The position numbers and the translations under genes were made by a program. A stretch of DNA of 64,000 bases from Akanthomyces muscarius (Eukaryota > Ascomycota > Sordariomycetes > Hypocreales > Cordycipitaceae), in contig NW_026611618.1 in the NCBI RefSeq assembly GCF_028009165.1, positions 1,116,001-1,180,000 on the forward strand, written 5' to 3'. This document shows, piece after piece, positions 1 to 11,588 of this stretch. How positions within the stretch are numbered: position 1 is the first letter of the stretch; each line of letters starts with the position of its first letter. The notes beneath the pieces were generated by a model that was given only the letters and a program-made list of their open reading frames with translations, did not search any database and was not told where the DNA came from.

Positions 1-1103
1 CTTGAATTAGGGGACAACTGGCGGGAATGCGAGGCCCTTTGAAGATGATTTAAGAGACATGCAATGAAAAAAATAAAGGAGACTGGGTGATCTGCAGCAG
101 AAACGGACCGGAGCATATCCAGCGATTGTGTCCTGGCTCTAGATGGCCGTGTGTTGGGATGGATGCTCGCAGGACACACATCTTCTTCACTACTGCCACG
201 CACCGCTATCGAAACACCCATCAACTCGTTCATGGCTCTTGTAAATCTTTCTCTTCTGCTTCTTCTTTTTCTGTGGCTCATGTTGCTTTCCGTCGTATCT
301 GTTCACTTTGCTCACGGACTCTACTTGGATCAGATGCTGCTGGCTGGACGATGGCATTCACTTGCCAGCTTGGCGGCATTCTTCAACACTGAGTTTTCGT
401 ATCAAGGCCAAATTGGCGTTACATAACGCAGCAAGCGCCTGGATATTCTCCATCGACATTCACGTCGAAACACGCATCGAGCAGCAACTGTCGAGCACAT
501 GTTGTAGTTCATGTCAACGGCCGAATCGAGTTAGCGTGCAAAGCTCCCAGATTCCGGGGCATGTGGCGCAGGGCGTGGCAAGGCACTATAGAAAAGGTAC
601 ATGTGTCTTGGTGGCAGCTGCGGCAAAACCCATGTACCCCGGCCACAGCTAAGCTCGGCTGTCTTGCCTCCGCTTGGCTGGTTCTGTTCGCTTTCGGGGG
701 ACCGAGGCCTCGGCTCGCGCGTCGCCAAAACTGAACCGCCCAGCCCTTCCAGTAGGTAGTTTGGCGTGGTGCAGCGCTGTCTCGTCGCGCCCTAGGCCAC
801 CTTTTTGTGCCCAAACTTCAGATGACGATAGCTTGACGGCACCTCTCCATCCTCAACACGTGCGCAATTCAAACATTGCCGCCTCCCTTTCGACCTCGAC
901 TCGCGCGTGAATTCCCCCCCTCTTCACTTCCTGCGCAAAGCCACAGCCCGGCGCGCACGCATCCAATTCACCCCCCCGTCATAGGCTTCGACACGGCCCG
1001 ACTCCTCCATGACGGCGATCGGCACAACTCTGTCCATCTGAGCTCTCCGCACACGCCCTCCCATCGCCGGAGCTCAACCCTCAACACACATACCAGCAAC
1101 ACC
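1..1103. other. Intergenic region / PEX3 upstream region
   Basis: No convincing gene is visible here. The short open frames lack ATG starts, introns that rescue them, or recognisable protein motifs. The last 250 bases before the PEX3 start are C-rich and CT-rich, as is usual for fungal 5' untranslated leaders. A gene whose 5' end lies outside the window cannot be excluded. Confidence 0.5.
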
Positions 1104-2780
1104 ATGATTTCCTCTGTACGGGGATGGTTCCGTCGGAACCGCACGCCGGTTGCCATTGGCGTCGGCATCGTCGGCGCCGGCTACGTCGTGAGCCAATATG
1201 TCATGTCCAAGATATCCGACGCGCGCGAGCGCATGACGAGCGAGCGCATCTCCAAAGAAAAGTGAGCATCTCCTTGAACAAGAGCCAAAGTACGCCATGA
1301 CCCGTAAATCAACCTCTGACACCCTGTAGCCTGCGTCGGCGCTTTGAACAAAACCAAGAAGACTGCACCTTTACCGTCCTCGCCCTCCTCCCCACCGCCA
1401 CCACAAACGTCCTCGCCGAGATGAACACGGAGCAAATCACCTACGAGATCCAGCAGGCCAAGGCCGCCAAGGTCGTCAAGGCCAACCCGGCCGATGCCGC
1501 GCCCACGCCGCCCAGCATCGCCGACACCGCCCTGACCGAGGACGACAGCAAGAGCTCCATCGTGAGCGAGAGCGGCGTCCACGCCAGCCAGGCATCTCTT
1601 CCCCAGCTCACGTCTGTCCCCGAGGATGCCGCGCAGGATGGTGCCCCGGCCCGACCCCGTCGCTCCAAGCGACAGCTCTGGGACGACTTGATCATCAGCT
1701 GTATGTACACCTTGACCAGCGCCATCTGCCCCTCGCTGATCTGCTAACACGTCGCCAGCCGTCACCCGTGCCTTTACGCTCATCTACACTCTTGCCCTGC
1801 TTACGATGCTCACACGCGTGCAGCTCAATCTTCTTGGCCGCCGAAGCTATCTCTCCAGCGTCGTCGCGCTGGCCACCGGCACCCAGTCCGCCACCATCAG
1901 CCTCGAGAACAACGACGACGACAACACCGACCAAGCCTACGGCAGTGATTTCGACACGAACCGCAAGTATCTCACCTTCAGCTGGTGGCTGCTCAACAAG
2001 GGCTGGCTCGACATTATGCAGACGGTTGACAGCGCTGTCCGCTCCGTCTTTGGCACCCTCAACCCTCGCGATCTCATCAGCTTCGACCGCTTCTCCGATC
2101 TCGTCATCGAGGTCCGCAGACAGATTGAGGGCTCGACCGCCGAAGAGCGACGCAGCGCCAAGTGGCTCAAATACCTGCTCCCGCCGCAGGACCAGGAGGA
2201 CGAGGTCATTCGCCAGTCCGGCATCCTCGAGGACAACGCCGCCCAGGAGGGCATCCCGGCGCAGCCGTCGCCCGAGGCCCTGCGCAGGCTCCTCGACGAG
2301 ACGGCCGACCTGATTGAGTCGCCTGCCTTTTGCCACGTGCTGACGCTGCTCCTCGACGCCGGCTTCGGCACGCTGGTCGAGAAGAAGCTGGCGGCCGAGG
2401 CCTTTGAGCTGCCCGTCGACGAGAGCGGCTTCATGGCCAACGTCATCACCGAGTCCAAGCAGACCAAGGTGGTCCTGCTGCCCAAGATCCTGTCCGTGCT
2501 GACGCGCCAGGCGCACGTGATTGGCAACGGCGTGCCCAACGAGTACCTCCAGGACATGGAGGCGGTGCGCGGACTCGAGGCCTTTGCGGCCGTCGTCTAC
2601 TCGAGCAACTGGGAGAGCGAGGTGCAGCCCAAGCCCGCAGCGGCTGCTGCTACAGCGGAGAAGCAACAGACAGTGAAGACAACGACGGCGGCGAGCACGC
2701 AAGGCGACCAGAGCATTGTCATGGTGGAGAACCAGGGCAGCTTTGAGAGTGCGTGGGAAAAGGCCCAGGAGGCAAAGTAA
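1104..2780 (+). CDS. PEX3: Peroxisomal biogenesis factor 3 (peroxin-3)
   Basis: Exons 1104-1261, 1330-1700 and 1759-2780 join in phase to give 516 residues. Both introns have GT-AG ends. The N-terminus (MISSVRGWFRRNRTPVAIG) has a short basic stretch followed by a hydrophobic segment at about residues 15-33, matching the PEX3 membrane anchor that inserts into the ER or peroxisome membrane. The conserved segment after the second intron (SVTRAFTLIYTLALLTMLTRVQLN) and the following RRSYLSSVVALA block are PEX3 family hallmarks. Known role: PEX3 is the membrane receptor for PEX19 carrying peroxisomal membrane proteins and also binds factors for inheritance and pexophagy. The C-terminus is low-complexity (Ala/Thr/Gln-rich) from about residue 465. 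Start choice: the first ATG in frame, which leads directly into the anchor. Identification by family similarity is strong. Confidence 0.93.
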
Positions 2781-2986
2781 TAGACAAAAAAAAGAAACCG
2801 AATACACTACATTTCACGATAGCGGCATTGTTAGAGGGCATGTTGGCGCAACATATGTATAGTAACAGGAATCACTTTCTTTGATTTTTTTAGTGTTCTT
2901 GTATAACACACGAACAGAGGGATGAGACCATGGAAGGTAAAGCTTTTATTAGATGCGTCAATGTATAATCTACTACATTCAATTAC

Positions 2987-3127
2987 CAAAAAAAGAAAAA
3001 CTACATTATAACGACAGCTATTACTTACTAGCTAGGTGAAATTAACACTCACTCATAAGACTCAGAGCCTAGTGGGACCGAGTTCCGTGCCGTTATTAAG
3101 AACAACCGGATTGCTTGAGTATGTGAC
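2987..3127 (-). pseudogene. Mutated relic of the cupin gene 3' end
   Basis: This stretch aligns in the same orientation to about 9357-9505, which is the 3' untranslated region and last 20-odd codons of the intact cupin gene. Shared blocks include gtgggaccgagttccgtgcc and aagaacaaccggattgct. By hand alignment I count about 16 substitutions, 15 of them transitions. About 12 run from C or G in the intact copy to T or A here, the signature expected of repeat-induced point mutation or cytosine deamination. There is also a 4-nt gap. Homology stops at 3127 and AT-rich sequence follows. It starts roughly 200 bp after the PEX3 stop and cannot encode a protein. Confidence 0.8.
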
Positions 3128-3505
3128 TATTACGTACGAGTGGATCCTGGCGCTAGAGAATAGCTATTTAAAGGCGAGAAGCTAGCTAGAAGAGCTAGGG
3201 AGGAATCTCTTCCTCCCTAGTAATTAATAAAGTTACTATTATACCCTAATATAAGGGTGTTAAGCTTTAGCTTATTATTATAACTAAAATAGGAGGGAGG
3301 AGGCTCTATTTAGTTAGACTTTAAGTTAACTTTATATTAATTCTATATAACTAAATTTTAAACTATAATTGAAAACTTTTTTCTTTTTTTTCTTTTTAAA
3401 TAAGCTAATAATTGTTATAATATCTATTTATAACTATTTTAAAACTAGTTTATAATAAACAACTTTTTAAAAATTATTATTATTATTGTTATTAATATAA
3501 TTAAT
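3128..3505. repeat. AT-rich RIP-like block with a hairpin
   Basis: From about 3220 to 3505 the sequence is overwhelmingly A and T, with long runs of TA, TTA and TTAT words and no open reading frame, in sharp contrast to the GC-balanced neighbours. A perfect inverted repeat lies at its left edge: arms ctagggagga at 3195-3204 and tcctccctag at 3211-3220, with a 6-nt loop. The composition fits a transposon remnant destroyed by repeat-induced point mutation, but no element family can be named. Confidence 0.6.
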
Positions 3506-4237
3506 ACGTGGACCACGTCGGAGGCAGTGTAGCCAGCATAAAGCGCATTCACTTCCCTTTCACTTTCGCGGACCGCACGACCTCCCAACCACCCTCCCCC
3601 TGGCCACTAAACGCGCCGCCGCACCCGCCACCTCCCCGAGGCGCCCCAACCCGGACTAGCAAACACGACCACAGGCAGCAGCCGCCATATGACAGCGCAT
3701 CCAGTGCACGTAAAAACGGCACTTTAACCTAACTTCTTAATCCTTACCCCCTCACTTATATAATATAGAAGACAAGGTACTCCGCCACGGACAGGGAACA
3801 TCTCGCATTGGTCCACGCGGCACGGTGCTTCCGTGTGCTACTGCACCGGGACACGTCTGTCACCCGCGTGTGGAGTGACCATGCAGCTCTAATTGGTCGA
3901 AGACAGGAGGCTTTGACGCCAAGGCAAGCCAGTTACGTGTTGGATCCTAACGTTCGCCATTTCAAAGGAATCAACAGCGGGGTGACACTCGGAAGGAATG
4001 AGGAACTGTTATTAGCGTCCGTTATTAGCGGACGCTAGATTGCGTCTGGCAACGACTGGATTTAGTAAGCCTCGGCCGCAGTCTTCCCTGGCAACATTGA
4101 AGAGTATACTTCCCATGCCTACTCGCGGTACCTACGTAGTCCTTACGGTACATCCTTTCCAGTCACACTTGTTTCACTTCATCATCTTGTCACTCCTCGT
4201 TCCCGCTCACGTCCAGCGCTTTCGACAATAACCCGGC
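3506..4237. other. Intergenic region upstream of the ABC transporter
   Basis: GC content recovers abruptly at about 3508 and no gene is recognisable. A hairpin at 4013-4037 is listed separately. The final 100 bases before the transporter start are T/C-rich (cacttgtttcacttcatcat), a plausible promoter-proximal or leader tract. Confidence 0.4.
4008..4037. repeat. Perfect 9-bp stem-loop built from a direct repeat
   Basis: The word gttattagcg occurs twice (4008-4017 and 4021-4030). The arms tagcgtccg at 4013-4021 and cggacgcta at 4029-4037 are perfectly complementary around a 7-nt loop. A related word, gttattagcgtc, recurs at about 13779. It could be the end of a decayed mobile element; no family is assigned. 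Confidence 0.45.
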
Positions 4238-7200
4238 ATGGAGCAAGTGCTGCTCGGCAATAACACCGTTGGGTTCACGCCCCTCCCAGGCCTCCTCCCC
4301 ATTCCGCTGTCGTCCAGCCTCACATGCAAATCCAGCTCAAGCTTCAGCTCTAGTCCCAGCTCCTCGCATCGCCAATCATTCTGCGTGTCGCCCGAAGGCT
4401 GGGGACCCCTGAGTGGCAATGCTTTCTACCTGACACCATGCTTCGTCGACGGTGCAATTGGCATCGTATCGATATATGGCATTATCTGCGGCCTCGGCGC
4501 CGTCACCTACCTCCTAAGGTGTGGCATTGTCGGTAAAGCCCTGGTTGGAAAGTGGCATTTTGCTGCAAAATTGGTATGCTGATTCCCCCAGCGGCCGTGG
4601 ACGCGAAGCTGGAGAGAATTTGGCTAACCAAGTGCAACACAAAGGTCACTGTTGCCGCAGTCTTCGGACTGACGGTCGCTCAAACGATCAACGTGGCTCT
4701 TAGAGAGCCAGAGCATTTCCTTCAGGATGTGTCATTTTGGTCACTCGTCGCAGTATCGACATCCCTGCTCGTCATCCTCAGGGCGCATTGGCTCGAAAAC
4801 TTCTGCTCTTTGTGCGAAAACGCCGTTGTTTTGACATACTGGCTTTTGTTTGTGCTCGTGTATACCTTAAAAGCTGTCACGCTTGCTCTGGATCCAGCAG
4901 TTGGCCCTCGCTCGTCAGAGTTCATCTTCCATTGCACAGCATGGGCGCTTGGAGCAGTGGAGCTGTTTCTTGAGTTTGTTGTGGCTGAGCTACTGCTGAA
5001 ACCGCGCTTTGAAGGTGAGAGTGGCAGGAGCCCTTTGGAATTTGCAAACATCTTCTCAGCTTTAATGTTTACATGGCTGTCGCCATTCATGACTTTTGGA
5101 TACTGCAACATCATCACAGTCAAGAACTTGCTTGCTCTCCACCCAGACGACACCTCGAACACGTGCTACCACAGACTTGAGGCCGCTTGGGTTCGGGAGG
5201 AGAAGAATGGTAAAAAGCCATCGATTTGGATCACTTTAGCCAGGTCGTACGGTGCCGAACTCGCCATTTGTGGCATCACAGAGTTTCTCAACAACATATT
5301 TTGGATTTTTCAGCCGCTCGCTCTCCAACATCTCATCCAATGGGTGGCTTCCAGAACCACGGGAGATCCGCAGCCGTATACCCAAGGCGCGTTTTGGGCT
5401 TTCGCAATGTTTTTAGCGTCGTTCCTGAAGACAGTGGTCAGTATTCAGAGCCGCTGTTGTTCTGATTCATTCTAGCCTAAGGCTAATCTTTTTGTTAGGC
5501 TTTTCAAAAGAACATGTCTCAAACGGTCACTGTCGCAACCCATGTTGAGACAGCACTCAAGGTAAAGCTTTATCTCAAGTCGATCAAACTGTCTGGTCAA
5601 GCTCGCAGCACGAAGTCGACCGGCGATATCATCAACGTCATGAGTGTTGATGTGGCAAAGGTATCTGACATGGTCTCAGATGCCCATTCGGTCTGGTCTC
5701 TGGCTTTGCAAATAATTTTGGCACTAGTTCTACTATACCGTTTGCTTGGATGGGCCATGTTGGCCGGTGTTGCGCTTATGATTGTGCTAAGCCCTGTCCA
5801 GGGGCTCGTTGTCGTTTTCTACGAGCGATTCCAGGTCAGATACATGAAAGCCAAGGACAACCGGATGAGACTCATGGGTGGAATTATTGATAATATGAAA
5901 GGTGAGATACACGAACCCTGAAATCCGCTCGCATTGCTCACCAGTTCCGCAGCCATCAAATTGTATGCTTGGGACTCCGTTTATCAGGAAAAGTTGCGCT
6001 GTGTGCGCCACGACGAAGAACTGAAGGCAATGCAAACTCAATCAATCCTGGCCGGCTCATTCAACATTCTCTACTCTATGCCGCCCTATCTGATCGCCGC
6101 TCTCAGCTTTGGTATCTACGTACTCATCCAGTCGAAACCGCTCACAACCGACATCGTGTTCGCTTCGCTTGCTGTCTTCAACATGCTCAGATCCCCTTTA
6201 TATCGACTTCCAAATCTAGTCTCAACCATGACGGAAGGTGCCGTGTCATTACACAGATGCGTGGAAATTTTCACAGCAGAAGAGCTCCAACCTGATGCTG
6301 TCACCATTGAAGCGAAACCTGCATCCCTGTCAGGTGGACTGATTATAGTCAAGGATGCCGCCTTCACACCTGGAAGCTCTGAAAGCAAAGAGCTCATCAG
6401 CATTCCGGACTTCTTATGTCACCAAAACGAGTTTTGCTGTATCATCGGCTCAGTCGGGTCTGGCAAATCCTCGTTCCTCAGCGGCATTCTGGGACAGCTC
6501 CACAAAACAAAAGGAACTGTGAAGCTAAGCGGGACTGTCGCCTATGTCCCCCAGACTTCATGGATCATGAATGGTTCGATCAAGGAGAACATCTTGTTTG
6601 GCTCTGCATGGAATTCTGTGTTATACGAACAAACTCTTAACGCGTGCGCATTGCGTCCAGACCTGAAGACACTACCCGAAGGCGATGCGACCGAAGTTGG
6701 CGAACGCGGAGTTTCCCTCAGTGGGGGCCAGAAGGCCCGAATAAGCCTGGCAAGAGCTGTGTATTCTCAAGCTGACATCTACATCATAGACGATTGTCTG
6801 GCTGCTGTGGACGAGCATGTTGGCAAGCACTTGATTCAACAGGTGTTAGGTCCACACGGCATTCTTCGCAATCAAGCACGTATCCTTGCAACAAACTCGA
6901 CCCGTGTGCTTAGGAGTGCTGATGCTATCTACTACCTTCAGGAAGGACAAATAGCCGAGCAAGGCACTTATCAAAAACTGATGTCCACCGAGAGCGAAAC
7001 TTTCAAACTGGTCAACACGCACCTGAAGCAGCAAGAGTCCGAGCGAACAAGCAGTGGAACTGAAACTTCGCTCATCACAATTGAAGCTGAACGATCTTCT
7101 CCCGCAACACCGTTGTCTGTGGACAAGAAGCACGACCTGGATGTCGCTGATATCAAAGAGGGACTCGCAGAGGTACAAGCTGCGCAGGCCACCACTCCGG

Positions 7201-9222
7201 CCGCCGTGCCAGAATTCATCACAGATGAAGTCCTCGACGATGCAACGGAAGTCACGCCTCTGCTTGCTGACAACGGACAAAAGGAGACTGCTCCAGAAAC
7301 GAACGTAGAAGACGGTTCCGGCCAGCTCGCCAAGGGGAAATTAGAGACGTCAGAGAAAGGAAAGGTAAAGATGGCTGTCTACAAGGCTTATACATCAGCT
7401 TGTGGTCATTTCCAGCTCGCGGCGTGGGTGTGTTTCATGATTCTATCCCAGGCAGGAGATCTAAGTAAGCATTTACCATGACTAGCATTTGCACGCTCTG
7501 CTGACATCTTCCAGGCAGTGGCTTGTGGATACGAGGCTGGACTGACAAGAATGCCAAGTACGGTGGCAATTACCAGCCAGGCCAGTTCATTGCCATTTAC
7601 ACAGCACTCGGGCTCGTGTCTGCTCTGTCCGGAGCTGCCACATCGATTGTTGTCAATGCTTTCTGCCGAATCAGTGCCTCCAAGAAACTGCACGACAACA
7701 TGGCAGCAGCCATGTTCCGAGCACCTTTGAGCTTTTTTGAGACGACCCCAGCTGGACAGATTCTCAACAGGTTTGGCAGCGACATGTCAAGGATTGATGG
7801 CGAGATGATTGGGACATTTACGCAAGCACTGAGCTGCCTGACGTCTATTATGTTCACGCTTGCAGTAGTGTGCTGGAGTAAGTAGTCGATCGCATCTTCG
7901 CAGTATCAGCACTGACGGAAGCAGCATCGCCCTTTTTCCTAATCTTCGTTGGACCGCTGGCCTACATCTGCGTCGTTCTTCAACAATACTACGTGCGAAC
8001 ATCTCGCGAGCTCTCTCGTATGGACAGTTCCACTAAATCCCCCATCTACTCCCACTTCCAAGAATCTCTAGATGGCGTAAACACCATCCTCGCCTATCGT
8101 AAACAAGACATTTTTGAAAGGGAAACCAAGACTCGTATCGATAATAACCTCCAGGCATATTTCCTCTTTTTCTACTCCAACCGATGGATCACACTTCGCG
8201 TCGAATTTCTCGGCAGCGTCATCGTCGGAGGCGTCGCTGCCTTCGCCGTTGCTGCCATGGCTACAGGCCACCCAGTCGACCCTGGCGCTGTCGGGCTTGC
8301 GCTCTCCTATGCACTTGAGATCACCACCGCTCTCATGTACACAGTCAAAACCTCTTCTCAGATTGAAAACAGCCTCGTCGCTGTCGAACGCATCCTTGAA
8401 TACACAGCGATCCCCCCCGAGGCGCCTCTAGAAAGCAGTCCCTCTACTGCTCCACTGCCCTCTTGGCCCACGGCTGGCGCTATCGAATTCCAGCACTACT
8501 CGACGCGATACCGTCCCGGTCTTCCGTTTGTCCTGGAAGACCTCAATCTGTCCATCCCAGCAGGTGCTCGCGTCGGTATCGTCGGCCGTACCGGCGCAGG
8601 AAAATCAACTCTCGCTCTTGCGCTCTTCCGCATCATCGAGCCTGCCGAGGGCGCCATCGCCATTGACAACGTCGACACGACCTGTATTGGCCTGAACGAC
8701 CTTCGTCCCAGACTGAGCATCATCCTTCAGGACCCGGCCATCTTCGCAGGTACTGTGCGAGATAACCTCGATCCAGCCTCTGTGCATACAGATGAAGAGC
8801 TGTGGTCTGCTCTTGCGCAAGCACAGCTGAAAGCCCATGTCGAAAGCATGGAAGGCGGGATCCACGCCACGCTGCACGAACGCGGCTCAAATCTCAGTCA
8901 GGGCCAACGTCAACTCATCAGTCTGGCGCGCGCTTTACTTACTTCTGCCCGTGTGCTGGTGCTGGATGAAGCCACTTCGGCTGTCGACCATCGTACTGAT
9001 GCTATTGTGCAGGAAACGCTGCGTGGGAAAAAATTTCAGAACAAGACGATCTTGACGGTTGCGCATAGAATTAACACGATTGTGGATGCTGATTACATCG
9101 TCGTGCTGGAACAGGGCCGAGCACTGGAATTTGACACACCACAGGCGTTGGTGGAGAAGGGTGGCTTGTTTAGAGATTTGGTTGTTGAGGCCGGACTCTT
9201 GGGACGTTTTACAGCAGGCTGA
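4238..9222 (+). CDS. Full-length ABCC (MRP/YCF1-type) ABC transporter
   Basis: Exons 4238-4532, 4592-5436, 5499-5901, 5953-7464, 7515-7877 and 7925-9222 join in phase to give 1571 residues, the usual length for fungal ABCC transporters with an N-terminal TMD0. The N-terminus carries the family motif EGWGPLS and PCFVD. Nucleotide-binding domain 1 has Walker A GSVGSGKS near residue 680, signature LSGGQ near 770 and Walker B IIDDC near 792, with the Asp in place of the catalytic Glu that is typical of ABCC NBD1. Domain 2 has GRTGAGKST near 1360, LSQGQ near 1462 and VLDEATSAVD near 1486, so it is catalytically complete. Known role: ATP-driven export of glutathione or other conjugates and drugs, often into the vacuole. 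The substrate cannot be read from sequence. The donor of intron 2 (gtcagt) is non-consensus but the only phase-consistent choice I favour. It lies in an accessory segment between two cupin 3'-end copies. Confidence 0.9.
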
Positions 9223-9438
9223 AGAGTGTGTGAAGAATTGGCATCTGCACAGGAACACATATCACCACGTTGAATAAATATCATATAAACACGAAAGTAT
9301 AGCCTAGACTCTATTCATAGGGGATTCCAGTAGTTTTCCTTAGCTTACAAGGGTCAAAAAAAGAAAAGGAAAACTACACCATAATGACAGTCAGCTATTG
9401 CTTACTACCTAGGTGAAATCAACACTCGCTTGCAAGAC

Positions 9439-9972
9439 TCAGAGCCCAGTGGGACCGAGTTCCGTGCCGTTGTCAAGAACAACCGGATTGCTCGAGTACA
9501 TGACGCCCACCATGCGCGACCACTCCTCCTCGCTCGGATTGCGCCACGTATGCGCCGTGCTGCGCTGAATGACCATGTCCCCGGGCTTCTGCACGCGCGT
9601 CTCCCCGGACTCGAGCGTGATCTCCACCTCCCCCGCGACCTGGACCACGACGTCGAAGCTGACAGTGCGGTGCAGCGGGCTGGCCGCGCCGGGCGGCGTG
9701 TCAATGTACCAGATCAGGCCCCGGCCGCCGGGGAGCGTCACGGGCGGGACGCTGCCGTGGGCCAGGTGGTCGAGGTAGGCGGTCAGATCGCGGCGGTGAT
9801 CGAGGTCGATGGGGTGCGCGTCGGTGAGGTAGGCGAGGCGGAAGAGGGCGCCGCCGAGGTCGTGCTTGACGGCGAGGCTTTCCGGGGTGGAGGCGGAGAA
9901 GTGGGAGAGGCCGGTGGAGAGGTCGGTGTCGGTGATGAGGCGCTGGGGGTCGGGGAGTGGTGCGGGTGACAT
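9439..9972 (-). CDS. Cupin-2 domain protein
   Basis: Single exon, 177 residues from the ATG at 9970-9972 (MSPAPLPDPQ). A longer open frame exists upstream but has no ATG. A single cupin beta-barrel occupies the C-terminal half: LHRTVSFDVVVQVAGEVE, then a GETRVQKPGDMVIQRST strand pair, then AHTWRNP. The His of LHRT and the His of AHTW are candidate metal ligands. Conserved-barrel cupins of this kind are small metal-dependent enzymes or sensors, and this one's reaction cannot be assigned. It converges with the ABC transporter (216 bp between stops). A transition-mutated copy of its last codons and 3' region lies at 2987-3127, so the locus has been duplicated. Alternative possibility: an accessory enzyme for a detoxified compound exported by the neighbouring transporter. 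This is inference from adjacency only. Confidence 0.8.
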   Translation of the reverse strand: MSPAPLPDPQRLITDTDLSTGLSHFSASTPESLAVKHDLGGALFRLAYLTDAHPIDLDHRRDLTAYLDHLAHGSVPPVTLPGGRGLIWYIDTPPGAASPLHRTVSFDVVVQVAGEVEITLESGETRVQKPGDMVIQRSTAHTWRNPSEEEWSRMVGVMYSSNPVVLDNGTELGPTGL

Positions 9973-11588
9973 GGCTGCTGGCTGCGAAAGGGCCTTGGGG
10001 TGGTGACGAGAGAGTCCGGGCTGTTTATATGGGCTTTTTGTATGCGTTGTCAATGCAAGAAGTACAAAACTGCCAAGCTCAGTGAGGGGATTGCAGGGAG
10101 ACGAGATTGGTATGAATGGGTGCCGGATTACGATGCTAGTACTGCAAAGTTTACTTATATGTGCGATGCGACTCTCGAAGTCGCCGAATGAAAATGAGCT
10201 GCTCGGATTCCAACAAGCTGGAAGCTGGCAGGAGAATTATCCCGGCGGCGCCTCGCCCGGAGGAATCGCTTCAGCCATCTTGAGCGCAGAGTTTGGTGAT
10301 CGACGGCGTTAACGGAGTTTATACGAGCGCGGTGAGGCTCCTCTGATGCCAGAGATGCCAACGCAAGATCGCGCGTCAGACGAGCCACCGCCCACTGCCG
10401 TCCTCGTGCATCGCTGGTGGCTGTATTAATCACGGCACATTTGTCAGCTTGTCTTGCTTGGCCCGGTTGCCGGAATGGATTTGTAATGCAAAGTCGGCGG
10501 CTTGGTGGAGGAGAGGCAGTTCCAGGAAGGACTTGCAGTGTCGAAGTCGCCGAGTAAAACAGCTGGCCCGGATTTCGGCACGAACAAGCACCAACAAAGC
10601 CCCGGGTCAAACGCCGCTTCGGCTCCGGCCCCGGTCCCAGCCCCGCCAGTGACAGCTACAGTGGGGGAGGCCGCTAGAAGACCCAACTTGGAGCTAACCA
10701 TACGGTTTTACGTGTGAAAGAAGGAACTGAAGAAGAAAAAGAAGAATTTTTTTTTAAAAAAAAAGAAGGAGGAATTTAGAGGGGGGAGAACGGAAAGGCA
10801 GATTAGGAAGCCTAGACACATTGCAGTAGAGCAAAGGTAAATGGGAAAGGAAGAGAAGCAGTATAGATAGGATGACATTCAGCCGCCCTATGTCGAGAGG
10901 AGATTCAACAATTGCTGGGATTGAATGCCCTAGGTATAGTTGTACCGCCTCGAGCCTCCATTTGAATATCATTTTATCAAGATTAGCTGTCGATCAGCAA
11001 GCGCCCAGCAACGACGGGCCCATCTGATTCAGTGTTCACCATGGCCAGGACGCTCAACTCACATGCCGGCCTGACAAAAACGCTTTAAAGGGGGAAGTTG
11101 AGATAATTCGCTAGACAAAGAGAGAGAGTTGGGAAAAGAGGCTGCTTCTCAAAAAAAAAAAAGGTTGCTTGATTTTGCTTTTATTGGTCGGGAACTATTT
11201 GCTCGGACGCGCCCCGTCGTGGCGCCCTGTGCGAGTCGCGCACGTACAGAACCCAAGAAAACGGCAGTCTTGGCATGCTTAGTATCCCTGTAAAAAAGAT
11301 TCAAAATAACATTGTGTAAGTTACCCAAATGAGCCCGTCGAGTGAGTGCTGCGCCAACTCAAGGCCGACTGGCGCGCTGTTCTCCGTAGAGGTTTGTCTC
11401 ACTGGGGACGTAAAAAGATTCCCATGGCATGCGCTGACCGAACGATCAGCCTTGGAGCAGAATGCCGTCAGCGAGGAACTCGGCGCCTTGCTGGCGCGCC
11501 AAGATCAAGGGCGCTGCTGCATAAGCCCTCCAGACTGCGCCCAGCTCAAAGACCCTGTTCCAGACTATATTCTGTCCCCGAGTCTTGA
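9973..11588. other. Intergenic stretch without a supported gene
   Basis: The open frames here lack ATG starts or recognisable motifs. A similar word, tcgaagtcgccga, occurs at about 10176 and 10539 followed by loosely similar sequence, possibly an old short duplication. A purine/pyrimidine homopolymer run (A/G then T8 and A9) lies at about 10725-10770 and an A-run at about 11150-11162. An upstream exon of the kinase-like gene at 11589-13078 may lie between 11330 and 11588 but I could not define it. Confidence 0.35.

Noticed and set aside
1695..2807. 370-codon reverse-strand ORF across PEX3
   Set aside because: Antisense shadow of a well-supported, spliced PEX3.
4013..4037. Helitron 3' end (hairpin followed by CTAG)
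   Set aside because: The spacing and sequence of CTRR after the hairpin do not match well and no Rep/Helicase is nearby.
10155..10610. 151-codon reverse-strand ORF
   Set aside because: No protein-family motif and no introns; likely chance in GC-rich DNA.
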